This document shows positions 35,606 to 44,566 of a stretch of DNA of 60,738 nt, one piece after another. The stretch comes from Hyphomicrobiales bacterium. Its GTDB lineage: Bacteria; Pseudomonadota; Alphaproteobacteria; Rhizobiales; Beijerinckiaceae. The first letter of the stretch is position 1. Every line of letters begins with the position of its first letter. Both the position numbers and the translations under genes were made by a program. Under the pieces are notes generated by a model. It was not told where the DNA came from. It did not search any database and saw only the letters and a list, made by a program, of their open reading frames with translations. The stretch covers positions 1 through 60,738 of the forward strand of contig CANGOE010000006.1 of the NCBI GenBank assembly GCA_947455455.1. The letters are read 5' to 3'.

Positions 35606-38600
35606 TTAAACAGGTGTGAAGCTGATCACGCCACTAGATAGATCGGGGTTCTGTGGATAATTGACGTTGAAACCCACATTGGTCGTTTGCGTTCCATTGC
35701 CAAGAATATCGGCTGTACCTTTCAATTCGTAATAGAAGCCCACACTCATGTTGTCATTTTTTGCATCCGTTATTGCGGAAGAAAAATCACCCGCAGTAGA
35801 AGCCGAAGTGATAGCAGAGAGTTTGGCGGGATAGTCAACGGGCAATGGGCCGCCATCATTTGAAGCCATCCAGACGGTGAGAGTACCCGCCTCTTGGCTT
35901 GTGACAGTATAATTGCCATTTACACCATTATTGCCATTCATTCCCCAAGCATTAGCTACCCCAGGGATTAGTTTCAGGAAAGGTTGCGACAAGGGGGAAG
36001 AATAGCTTTGTGGTATCGGAGACAGAGTGACGCTTGTATCATTTGGACCGGGATTATAATAACACAACTGGACATTAACATTTGTGTCGTTTTTGCCATC
36101 ACCATTAATATCAACGGGGTTGGTCAACGCCATTGAAAAATCAACCCAGAATTGCCCATTGCCGACAGACCAATAGTCTTGCATTGCCTGCTCAAACAAC
36201 TGCGGTGTGGTTGCTGTTGCAATATTTGTCGCTAATTTGAAAGCATTGGCTGTTATGGGTTGGGTGCCATCATTCATACCCATCCGCAATTTGATTGTGC
36301 CGGGCTCGGTACCGTTAAAATAAAATGAATTACTACTGATGCCATTGCTATTGGCCCCGCTTGTTCCCCAAGCTGAGTAAGCAGGCCCACCACTGAGATG
36401 CAAAAAGTTTTGGCTGAGCGACAATGTAACTTGTTGGGTTATATTGTTCAGTGAATGAGGTGTTAAACTGACATCCCCGACAGTGGTGGATTGCAAATTC
36501 ACGTCCAATGGAACCCGCACACCAGTTTCTTTGACCCCATCGGCATTGATATCAACTGGTGTGCTCAAGGTTTTGGCAATTTCAAGCATAAATGGCGGGT
36601 TTGAACTGGCCCCATGGCTTTGAGCGGCTTGCACGGCATTTTTGAAAGCAGTCGGCGTGGCCGCGTTGACAATAGCATCAATCAGGGCTGTTCCATTGGT
36701 TGGTGGACTACCATTCCCCGACAAGAGACGGACTGACAGAGCCCCGGTTTCGGTTCCTGTCAATGCAATAAAGCCTCTCGCATTGGCACTGCTGGCAGAG
36801 GTAATGCCCGGACTGGCCGCCAGGAAATTTTGGTTCAGGGCTTTTTCAGGTGTTGCCTGAAGCAATGTGACTGTTTTGTCAGCGAAACGCAGAGCCAAAA
36901 CATTGGTTAGTGTATCGGTGCCATCAGGCGAACCGTTCCGCAAATCCTTCACAACAACTTTGAACATATCATTGACATCAGTTGTGATGCTGTAGTCGGT
37001 CGACTTGCCCAGATAAGAGACAACGTCCTTACCTCCCAGCAAACCTTTGATGGTATCGTTGCCCGGCCCACCAGAAATGACATCATTGCCTCGACCAAAC
37101 AGCGTGTCGTTGCCCGCCGCGCCTGCAATCAGATTGAAGGCATTCCAGCCAGTGACCGTGAGCGGCGCAGTCCCTCTACCGTCATAGATCCGTGATTTGA
37201 TTGTGGTTTCGCCTGCCGTACTGCCTGAAACCGGCTCGCGCCAAATGAATTCATATAGGGGCAGATAAGGAGCAGTAGGATTTGTAAACCCTAAGGGGCG
37301 ATAACGGTCAAAGGTTGCACCCTCCGGAATGGCAAATTGATCATCGGTAATGACCTTGCCGTCAGAACCAACCTGAACAGCATGAACGACATTACCGTCC
37401 TGGAACGCGAAAAGTGTCGTATTGTTGCCAATACTGGCTTGGTTCCACATGGCCTTCACAGGATTGTTAAAGGTCAAGCTATCGGTTGCAGTGATGTTTG
37501 CCGTTCCCGCTGTTCCGGAAAGAGCTGTATCACCTTTAAAAAATTGTAGTTTATAAACCGGCTTATCGGCTGATGTGGCCGCTGGCACAGTCGTTGAAGC
37601 AGCAATGATTTGGATCGATGGAGTTGAAACGGAAGCATCAGCTGACACCCCGCCAAATTCAAGGGCATTGACCTTAATGCCTGAAGCCAATGGACCCAAA
37701 TCTAAAAAACGGTCGCTATTTGCAACAAGGCCATTGGAGGCATCCAGATTGGAAATCAAAAGACCGGATCTATCGCTTTTTGTTGTTTCCTGAACAAACA
37801 TGATGCTCGCGTCGACAGGATTATTATAAACGGTTGTAATAGCTGAGGAATTTAACCCGCTTACGAGCAATCGTGCGCCGGCATTGGAGCCTGAGACAAT
37901 TTTATTGGTTGTCGTTGAAGTCACATTATTGCCGGCACCACCGACAGTGAATGTATTGACGTAAATATCTTTTTTGTCGGTCGATCCGGGCGTAAGCGTT
38001 TCATATTCCATCAGAAATTTGTTGCCGCTTGAATTAGTAACCCAATTAAAGCCAATGACTCCTGACTCAATGCCAGAGACGAGTGTGGTGGCAGACCCCG
38101 TTGTGGCTAAAGGTGACACCGTTGAACCAGCGGCGGCCAAAGCAGGACTAAAGCTGTAGGGCAGATATTTCATTGCATAACTGTTGTCAGGCTGTTGCTC
38201 CATCCAGACTGCCAAATGGTTATCCACCATGTTTGGCGAATAACTTGCCGAATAAACATTCGGCTTCAACAAATATAAGGCACCGCTTCTTGGGGTCCCG
38301 GGGGCACCTAGTGACGTATTGAAATCAGCAATTTTCAGGGGGGCAGTTGTATTGCCCAAGCCATCCTGCGCCATCAAATATAAGCTGACAGCATTTTGTC
38401 CTTTGGAATTATAGGTCGAGGCTGGTGTCACGATATCGGCAATCATATTGCCCCAACGATCTGCCCGCATATAGGGACGGAACTGGTATGATCCATCAAC
38501 AATCGTGCCCAGCGTTGTTTCGGCCGACCATGCGGTCAGTGTTTTCATTGGTGGTAAAGTTGGGCCGATAGGCGCAGGTACTTTTGGTGGTGCGATGACG

Positions 38601-41011
38601 GGGGTCGGCAATGTCCTTTGCGAAATGATCTTTCCAATCGCCTCGGCATCATTGAGCAGTTGGGCTGATGTCAAACCCAATTCGCCCGATGGCGTATCGG
38701 TAAACGTAATATCGGCAATCTTGCCAGCCTTGGCGAGAACCTCCAACTGATCCAGCTTGGCCAGAATATTGGCGGATGTATCCACCACATTGACAGCATT
38801 GGCCTTGGCGAGAACCGTCTCACCCTTGACGGCGGCTTGGGCCAGGATGTTGTCTGCCGTGTCATTGATCGAATAGACGGTGCCTTTGTCGAGCGTCTTG
38901 ATGCCGGTGACGGCCTTGGCTTGGGCAATCGAGAAGTTCTTGTTGATATAAACCGCCGCTGCGCCAGACAGGATCGTCTCGTTGGCCGTAGATGCTTGGG
39001 TGGCAATCACATTGCCGCCATCGGCCACATTGTATTTGGTCTTGGGATCAAGCGTGGTAAGAGCCTTCAGCGTCTTGGCATCAGCCAGTGTCAGATTGGG
39101 CGGTGTCTTGTCGGTCAGGATGACCTTACCCGCACCACTGAGGACATCCCCTAAGTCATAACGGGCATGGGCGATGAGGTTGCTGGCGGTGTCGGCAATG
39201 ATCGGCTTGATACCTGTGGGAAGCGTCACATTTGGCAGTGTCGTCTTCAGCGTGAAGGCTTCGTCAATGCTCAGGGTTGGTGCGGTCTTGTCTGTCAATG
39301 CAACGCTGGCCACCTTGGCCGCTGTCACCAATGGTGCGATGGTCTTGATCCCCGCCAGGACATTGTCGGCTGTATCCTTGATGGCCATGCTGTAGAGTTT
39401 GGTGGCTTTGGCAACAGTCGGAATGTCTTTGGCCAGCACATCCGTCACAGCCAGCTTGTAATCACCCTGCACCAGTTTGAGCGTATCGCCATTGGCGGTG
39501 AGTTGGGTTGTTGTCAGCGTCAGGGCTTTGCTGGTGACATCACTCAGGCTGATGCTGGCCATGGTCTTGCTTTTGACCAGTGCCGCCAGCTTGTCGATGC
39601 TTCCAGCCACAGCGGTGGTTGTATCGGTGATGGCGAGCGACAGCGTGGCGTCTTTGCTGGGCGCCTTGATGGCCAGTGCCTGTGCGACCGTGATATCCGT
39701 GACCTTCAGCGTGTAAGGCCCTGTCAGGACACTCAGCGCATCGAGATCAGCCACAACTTTGCTTTGGGCCAGTGTCAGGGTTCCCTTGTCCGACACAGCG
39801 ACATTGGCCAGCGCAAAGTGACCGCCAGCAGAGCCCGTGGCTTTGCCAGCCAGTGCGGCGGCTTCCAAGCCATCGATACCGGTTTGAATGGCAGTGGCCT
39901 TGTCCGTCACGCTGACCTTGGTCAGGGTCAGATTGGTATTGTCTTCGATCTTGGCTTCAATCCCCGCGACATCGGCCACAGTCACGTCTTCAGCTTCAAT
40001 AGACACCTTGCCTGTGAAGCCCTCATTGAGGACGTGGCTGGAGGCTGTAATCTGTGCGCCGGTCAGCACCAGTGCCTTGCCGTCCGACACGGTAATGGTA
40101 TCAATACGACCCGCCACAGACAGAAGCTCCAATGCCTTGATATTGGTGGCCAGATTGGCGGCTGTGTCCTTGATGGAAATGGTGGCTTTGGCATTGGTCT
40201 TGTCAGCCGCGGCAAGCAGTTTATCAGCCGCCGCAATCACCTTGGCGCTATCAGCAGCCGCGACATCGGTGACTGTTATGTCCAAGCCACCCTTGATGAA
40301 GGCCAAAGCATCGGGATTGGCCAGCAGATCGGTGGCAGAAATCGACAATTGCGGCTTGGCACTGCCAATACCCGTCAAAGCAACACCCGTCAGGCTTTTA
40401 GCCTTGGTCAGTGTCTGGATTGCCTTCAGGTTCGTGACAAACTCATCCGGAGTCGCTTTGACCGCCAGGGTCAGGCTGGAGGTCTTGGAGACCGCCTTTA
40501 AACCAGCGGCATCGGCGGCTGGGACATCGGTGACATTCAGCACGAAGGACGACGTGATCTTTTGCAACAGCTTGACGGTCGCATCCGTATTGGTGGCATC
40601 GGACAACACGCCCGGCACATCGGAGCGGGCAAAACCCAGCGTTGGGGCTTTGGCATCACTCAACGCAATGTCAGTGATCGCCCCCGCTGTTGCCATAGTC
40701 TCCAGATCGGCCAGAGAAGCCTTCAGATTGGCCGCACTGTCCTTGATCGACACCGGCGAAGGGGTGGCATTCGGATCGGCAAGAATGGCATCCTTGAAGG
40801 CTTTGACAGCATCAGACACGCTGACAGGTGTCGGGGCAACAGTCACTGTCCCAACCTTGGACAGAGTCACCTTACTGCTGTTGCTTAAAGTGATGGAAGG
40901 TGAAGCCTTGGTGGCCGTTGCATTTTGAACAGCACCAGACGCCCCAGTCGGGGCCGTCAAAGACACTGAATTGGCCTTATAGGCATTCAATCCACTCGAA
41001 ATCACCGTCAT
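35606..41011 (-). CDS. Giant repeat protein with RTX segment, type I secretion substrate
   Basis: About 1801 residues from ATG 41011 (a GTG at 41014 is directly adjacent). No signal peptide. Residues about 45-830 hold roughly nine beta-rich repeats of 70-100 residues with motifs like SIKDTAANL, ITVSDGKALVLTGAQ and VTDVAAADS. A Pro-rich linker (PTPVIAPPKVPAPIGPTLPP) follows, then a propeller-like region to about 1280, an RTX calcium-binding segment (AGAAGNDTLFGRGND, GGPGNDTIKG), and three C-terminal repeats of about 120-150 residues. Each ends with an EF-hand-like loop (DINADGVKETG, DINGDGKNDTN, DILGNGTQTTN). It is most likely an adhesin or surface fibre exported by the adjacent HlyBD. Confidence 0.8.
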   Translation of the reverse strand: MTVISSGLNAYKANSVSLTAPTGASGAVQNATATKASPSITLSNSSKVTLSKVGTVTVAPTPVSVSDAVKAFKDAILADPNATPSPVSIKDSAANLKASLADLETMATAGAITDIALSDAKAPTLGFARSDVPGVLSDATNTDATVKLLQKITSSFVLNVTDVPAADAAGLKAVSKTSSLTLAVKATPDEFVTNLKAIQTLTKAKSLTGVALTGIGSAKPQLSISATDLLANPDALAFIKGGLDITVTDVAAADSAKVIAAADKLLAAADKTNAKATISIKDTAANLATNIKALELLSVAGRIDTITVSDGKALVLTGAQITASSHVLNEGFTGKVSIEAEDVTVADVAGIEAKIEDNTNLTLTKVSVTDKATAIQTGIDGLEAAALAGKATGSAGGHFALANVAVSDKGTLTLAQSKVVADLDALSVLTGPYTLKVTDITVAQALAIKAPSKDATLSLAITDTTTAVAGSIDKLAALVKSKTMASISLSDVTSKALTLTTTQLTANGDTLKLVQGDYKLAVTDVLAKDIPTVAKATKLYSMAIKDTADNVLAGIKTIAPLVTAAKVASVALTDKTAPTLSIDEAFTLKTTLPNVTLPTGIKPIIADTASNLIAHARYDLGDVLSGAGKVILTDKTPPNLTLADAKTLKALTTLDPKTKYNVADGGNVIATQASTANETILSGAAAVYINKNFSIAQAKAVTGIKTLDKGTVYSINDTADNILAQAAVKGETVLAKANAVNVVDTSANILAKLDQLEVLAKAGKIADITFTDTPSGELGLTSAQLLNDAEAIGKIISQRTLPTPVIAPPKVPAPIGPTLPPMKTLTAWSAETTLGTIVDGSYQFRPYMRADRWGNMIADIVTPASTYNSKGQNAVSLYLMAQDGLGNTTAPLKIADFNTSLGAPGTPRSGALYLLKPNVYSASYSPNMVDNHLAVWMEQQPDNSYAMKYLPYSFSPALAAAGSTVSPLATTGSATTLVSGIESGVIGFNWVTNSSGNKFLMEYETLTPGSTDKKDIYVNTFTVGGAGNNVTSTTTNKIVSGSNAGARLLVSGLNSSAITTVYNNPVDASIMFVQETTKSDRSGLLISNLDASNGLVANSDRFLDLGPLASGIKVNALEFGGVSADASVSTPSIQIIAASTTVPAATSADKPVYKLQFFKGDTALSGTAGTANITATDSLTFNNPVKAMWNQASIGNNTTLFAFQDGNVVHAVQVGSDGKVITDDQFAIPEGATFDRYRPLGFTNPTAPYLPLYEFIWREPVSGSTAGETTIKSRIYDGRGTAPLTVTGWNAFNLIAGAAGNDTLFGRGNDVISGGPGNDTIKGLLGGKDVVSYLGKSTDYSITTDVNDMFKVVVKDLRNGSPDGTDTLTNVLALRFADKTVTLLQATPEKALNQNFLAASPGITSASSANARGFIALTGTETGALSVRLLSGNGSPPTNGTALIDAIVNAATPTAFKNAVQAAQSHGASSNPPFMLEIAKTLSTPVDINADGVKETGVRVPLDVNLQSTTVGDVSLTPHSLNNITQQVTLSLSQNFLHLSGGPAYSAWGTSGANSNGISSNSFYFNGTEPGTIKLRMGMNDGTQPITANAFKLATNIATATTPQLFEQAMQDYWSVGNGQFWVDFSMALTNPVDINGDGKNDTNVNVQLCYYNPGPNDTSVTLSPIPQSYSSPLSQPFLKLIPGVANAWGMNGNNGVNGNYTVTSQEAGTLTVWMASNDGGPLPVDYPAKLSAITSASTAGDFSSAITDAKNDNMSVGFYYELKGTADILGNGTQTTNVGFNVNYPQNPDLSSGVISFTPV

Positions 41012-41301
41012 CACGCCACCCGATGGTTAATCAACGATTACGGGACTCGCAAGACTCATGCCGAAAATGGGATGTAAGTATTTTGAGATGAACAAAGTGA
41101 GAAAGGACTATGCTGGCAAGTTTGCAGGTTGATGCGGTGTCCACACTCAGAAGCGCTCATTTCAAAACAATCAATGATCAACCATGATCGCGTTTCGATT
41201 TTTAACGGAACACTGCATGGCTAAAAATAACCGCAATCGAGATCTGGGGTACGTGCTCGTATAAACAATAAATTTTGCGGGGTTGTGTGCACTCATTGAG
41301 C

Positions 41302-41353
41302 GAAATCGCTGGCGCGCCCTAGGGGAATCGAACCCCTGTTTTCGCCGTGAAAG
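41302..41353. repeat. attL direct repeat (tRNA-Glu 3' fragment)
   Basis: A 52-bp exact copy of 54031-54082. It includes the last 44 nucleotides of tRNA-Glu with its CCA, reading on the minus strand (41353 to 41310). It is the duplicated target left by integration and is not a functional tRNA. The flanks differ immediately outside it. Confidence 0.93.
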
Positions 41354-41410
41354 AGTGAAATCATACACATTTAGACACAGTCTGGGACGCAATACCTGCA
41401 ATAAAACTCT

Positions 41411-41429
41411 TATTTATCAATGATAAATA
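41411..41429. promoter_or_regulatory. Palindrome upstream of the integrase
   Basis: TATTTATC and GATAAATA form a perfect inverted repeat separated by AAT, about 90 bp before the integrase start. It may be an operator controlling int, perhaps for the element's XRE or HTH protein. Confidence 0.4.
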
Positions 41430-41461
41430 TCTCTGTGTGTCTCTCGATGTTTCTGCGTGAC

Positions 41462-41483
41462 TTTTCCGTACAATTTCCGTACG
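41462..41483. promoter_or_regulatory. Left arm-type integrase sites
   Basis: Two direct copies of TTCCGTAC lie 11 bp apart. A matching pair of TTCCGTA copies with the same spacing lies at the opposite end (53971-53993). Paired repeats at both ends, inside the att sites, are characteristic of arm-type binding sites for tyrosine recombinases. Confidence 0.6.
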
Positions 41484-41515
41484 TTTTGAAAATCACGAAT
41501 TTGAAAGGTCCCTGC

Positions 41516-42793
41516 ATGGCCCGCAGCGTAAAAGACCCTCGGCTGAATACTCGAACGTCACGGATCACCTTGACGGCACGTCGCGAGCCTTACTGGCACG
41601 TGATTTCAACCGGATGCGCCCTTGGCTACCGTAGAGGTGCAAAAGCGGGAACGTGGATTGCACGTTTCCGCGATGAGAACGGCAAGCAAAACTATGAAGC
41701 CATCGGCGCGGCAGACGATATCCGCGACCCAGATGGGTCGTCCTGTCTTTCATTTACGCAGGCACAGGAGAAAGCCCGGACGTTTTTTACCCGTAAGGGA
41801 CGCGGTGAGGATATTTTGAAAGGGCCTTTCACGGTTTCAATGGCTCTTGAGGACTACTTTAAAGCCCGTGAACGCCGTGGATCGAAGGGTGTGAAAGCAG
41901 ATCAATATGCGGCAAATGCCCGTATCCTCCCCGAACTGGGCAACATTCAGATCGGGAGGTTAAGTTCGCTTCGTATACGGGAATGGCATTTTGACCTTGC
42001 AACGGGTCCCAAATTGATCCGCACAAGGAGGCTGGCCAAGCAACAAGCTGTTTCCTATGTAGAACCGGAGGATCAAGATGCTGCGCGCGCGCGGCGCTCA
42101 ACAGCGAACCGCGTATTGACAATTTTGAAGGCCGCCCTGAACCATGCCTTCCATGAGGGTAAAGTTGCGTCAGACGACCCGTGGCGGAAGGTTAAACCCT
42201 TCAGAGGTGTTGATTCTGCCGTGATCCGTTATCTGACCACATCCGAGGCCGAGCGGCTCGTCAATGCCTGCCCCCCCGACTTCCGCAATCTCGTTCGCGG
42301 CGCTCTATTGACGGGTTGCCGCTACGGAGAATTAACACGCCTCCAAGTCCGAGACTTCGACGTCAACGCCAGGACTATTGTGGCGAGGGTCACAAAAGGC
42401 GAAAAACCGCGTCAAATTGCTTTAAACGATGAAGGCGAAGCGCTGTTCAATCAATTAACAGCGGGGCGGTCGTCTGCTTCACGCATTTTCAGTAGGGAAG
42501 ATGGAGAAAAATGGGGCGCATCACATCAACAACGCCCGCTGATTGAAGCGTCCAAAATCGCCGCCATCGACCCACCCGCCACTTTCCATACCCTTCGCCA
42601 TACATATGCGAGCCTTCTTGCAATGGCCGGTGTCCCAATGGGCGTCATTGCGGCACAGTTGGGGCATTCGGACACACGGATGACAGAAAAGCACTATGCG
42701 CATCTTGCGCCTTCATATGTGGCGGACACCATCCGTGCCTCATTGCCCAAATTTGGAATTGTTGAAGACACAAATATTGTTCGAATTGGCTGA
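41516..42793 (+). CDS. int: Tyrosine recombinase (integrase) of the tRNA-Glu element
   Basis: 425 residues from ATG 41516 (AAAGG upstream). An earlier in-frame ATG at 41420 overlaps a palindrome and arm sites and gives a non-family N-terminus. The N-terminal AP2-like/SAM-like arm region is followed by the catalytic domain: LLTGCRYGEL with the first Arg, a Lys in VTKGEKPRQI, HTLRHTYASLLAMAG (H-x-x-R), the GHSDTRMT box, and the nucleophile Tyr in EKHYAHL. It inserts and, with an excision factor, removes the element at tRNA-Glu. The gene sits next to attL and reads inward, as usual for this type. Confidence 0.93.
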   Translation: MARSVKDPRLNTRTSRITLTARREPYWHVISTGCALGYRRGAKAGTWIARFRDENGKQNYEAIGAADDIRDPDGSSCLSFTQAQEKARTFFTRKGRGEDILKGPFTVSMALEDYFKARERRGSKGVKADQYAANARILPELGNIQIGRLSSLRIREWHFDLATGPKLIRTRRLAKQQAVSYVEPEDQDAARARRSTANRVLTILKAALNHAFHEGKVASDDPWRKVKPFRGVDSAVIRYLTTSEAERLVNACPPDFRNLVRGALLTGCRYGELTRLQVRDFDVNARTIVARVTKGEKPRQIALNDEGEALFNQLTAGRSSASRIFSREDGEKWGASHQQRPLIEASKIAAIDPPATFHTLRHTYASLLAMAGVPMGVIAAQLGHSDTRMTEKHYAHLAPSYVADTIRASLPKFGIVEDTNIVRIG

Positions 42794-42813
42794 CAAACAG
42801 AAAGTTTAGGAAG

Positions 42814-43536
42814 ATGACGAGCGGTACCAAAGCTGAACACCAAAATACCCCAGAACCGATCAAATCGGAACAAGAAGGGGTGCATGCCCGCGAAAAAGAG
42901 TGGGTTTTTGTTGAGACTGAAGTTGCGGAACTCGCAGACCGTTACATGGATCTTGTTTTTTATTTAAATGAATTAAATCATAACTTGGAAAATTCAGAAA
43001 ATCCGCTGGAAAACTGCCTTGACTCTCTTGTAGCTGTAAAACGATTTTTAGAGATGGACACCATAATTGCTCAAAGCGGGATTGTTCGACCCCTAAATAT
43101 ACTGGCAACTGTTATCCGCGATGTGACACTTGGAGCAAAACCCAAATTCCTTCGGGCAACCCTAAAAACCAAAAATCGCCCGAAATCTTTGTCCGGCATA
43201 ATTTCTCTACAAGCGACAGGCGCTGCCTGCGTAGAGGTACTTTTCCATTACGGAATGCTTGTTGAGGATGCTTGCGAATTTGTCCTGCACGAACTTGAGA
43301 AAGCAAATCAAATCAACACCAGCGGCTCCAAATTTGTAAATTGGAAAACTGTAAAGCGGTGGCGGGACGAAATGGGCAGCAGAAACCCACCTGAGTCACA
43401 AAGTATTTACAAGGGCATTGAAACCGAATTGAAATTGGCGCTTGGACCCAATGCAACACTAAAATCTGCCATGAAAACCGTCCCGAACTGCATCTTGGGC
43501 CTCAAACACAGCGGCGCAGTTGCTCCGAAAATCTGA
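42814..43536 (+). CDS. Element protein of unknown function
   Basis: 240 residues, 20 bp after the integrase. No recognised family and no signal peptide. The sequence is mostly helical (EVAELADRYMDLVFYLNELNHNLENSENPLENCLDSLVAVKRFLEM), with a C-terminal part containing KFVNWKTVKRWRDEMG that could bind DNA. Its codon use is AT-richer than the flanking chromosome. It may be an accessory factor for integration or element maintenance. The start has AGGAAG about six bases upstream. Confidence 0.65.
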   Translation: MTSGTKAEHQNTPEPIKSEQEGVHAREKEWVFVETEVAELADRYMDLVFYLNELNHNLENSENPLENCLDSLVAVKRFLEMDTIIAQSGIVRPLNILATVIRDVTLGAKPKFLRATLKTKNRPKSLSGIISLQATGAACVEVLFHYGMLVEDACEFVLHELEKANQINTSGSKFVNWKTVKRWRDEMGSRNPPESQSIYKGIETELKLALGPNATLKSAMKTVPNCILGLKHSGAVAPKI

Positions 43537-43633
43537 AAAAGCCCCCCACTTAATCGGATGCATCGGTCCTTAAATTCCAAAACGCACGAGGGAGTCCACG
43601 GTGGGTTCCCCAAGCATCCTTGGAGTTTAAGAT

Positions 43634-43894
43634 ATGCCTGTTTTGAAAAAACATCAGCCGATGCTGTTTGAGTTGGGCGAGGCAGCCCTCGTCTCAATTG
43701 AGGAAGGCCGCCGTATGAGCGGCAATGAAAGCCGTTCATCCTTTTACCGCGCACTCGCTGCCGGGGAAATGGATGCTGTCAAGCGTGGACGCCGGACCCT
43801 TGTAAGCGTCGATAGCATTCGCCGCCGCCTTGATGCACTGCCAAAAGCCGCATTTGGCGCTTCAAAACCCGCAAATTCAAAGTTGGAGGCATGA
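43634..43894 (+). CDS. Excisionase/AlpA-like helix-turn-helix protein
   Basis: 86 residues, start behind GGAG. The core SRSSFYRALAAGEMDAVKRGRRTLVSVDSIRRRLDALP matches small MerR/AlpA-like winged helices that recognise DNA by a helix-turn-helix plus a short wing (RGRRTLVSV). Such proteins in integrative elements act as recombination directionality factors or activators. Its stop overlaps the next start region (ATGA). The 97-bp gap before it shows no feature beyond the ribosome-binding site. Confidence 0.75.
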   Translation: MPVLKKHQPMLFELGEAALVSIEEGRRMSGNESRSSFYRALAAGEMDAVKRGRRTLVSVDSIRRRLDALPKAAFGASKPANSKLEA

Positions 43895-43896
43895 TC

Positions 43897-44565
43897 ATGA
43901 CCGATAACATTAAAAATCCGGGCTTTGATGAAGTTGTCAAACACGCATCCTCCGCTCCTGCTTCGGCGGTTTCCTCTGCGGAGCCAGCAACATTGACACC
44001 TACACTTCCTGCACCGGATCCATTCAACGTGTCGGCGCTTCGTTTGAATAGCAAAATTGCTGACGATGCAGGCGCTAAGAAAATTCTTGCGAACGTTCGT
44101 GTCGGCAAGCCGGACAAGCAGTCCTATTTCCGTATCAACCCCGACCCGGAATACCGCATTATGATGGCCATCCTTGAACTGAAGGAGGAAAATGAAACTT
44201 ATGCCGTTATTCCGGAAATCGCCGCCCAACTCCCAGGAGAAATCAAGCAAGTCCTCATGTCGGCCGGAGTGACCACGCAAGCTGTACCGTTCCTGTGGCC
44301 AGTCCCTCTGCCTTCTGCCGACGGCAGGGAGAACCCTTGGCACCGGACCGCGCGCATGGCGGCTGAATATGCTGAGAAGGAATGGGTGCGCATGGTCTCA
44401 AATCGGGGTGCCGGATGCTACGACATCAAGATTGCTGCTCCTGGCCTCCCCGAACCCCAATGGCCGTCTGAAGACCTGTCGCAACTTCTCCGGGTTGCGT
44501 TCAGCGGGGGGAAACTGATTGACCGTATCGACCACCCGGTCGTCAATCGGTTGCTGGGCCGGTAA
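43897..44565 (+). CDS. Element protein of unknown function upstream of DNA polymerase
   Basis: 222 residues from ATG 43897, which has GGAGG seven bases upstream; an ATG at 43891 is also in frame. The first 50 residues are low-complexity (Ser/Ala/Pro). The rest has PDPEYRIMMAILELKEENETYAVIPEIAAQLP and EYAEKEWVRMVSNRGAGCYDIK. No domain recognised. It ends one base before the DNA polymerase gene, so it is probably co-translated with it and may be a replication accessory protein. Confidence 0.6.
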   Translation: MTDNIKNPGFDEVVKHASSAPASAVSSAEPATLTPTLPAPDPFNVSALRLNSKIADDAGAKKILANVRVGKPDKQSYFRINPDPEYRIMMAILELKEENETYAVIPEIAAQLPGEIKQVLMSAGVTTQAVPFLWPVPLPSADGRENPWHRTARMAAEYAEKEWVRMVSNRGAGCYDIKIAAPGLPEPQWPSEDLSQLLRVAFSGGKLIDRIDHPVVNRLLGR

Positions 44566-44566
44566 A

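Noticed and set aside
39167-40501. Plus-strand frame opposite the giant repeat gene
   Set aside because: Repeated sequence read antisense; no domains or start signal.
35606-41011. Polymorphic toxin or contact-dependent inhibition protein
   Set aside because: No two-partner secretion signal, no pretoxin motif, no immunity gene downstream; type I features fit better.
41310-41353. Second tRNA-Glu gene
   Set aside because: Only the 3' 44 nucleotides are present; it is the att duplication, not a complete tRNA.
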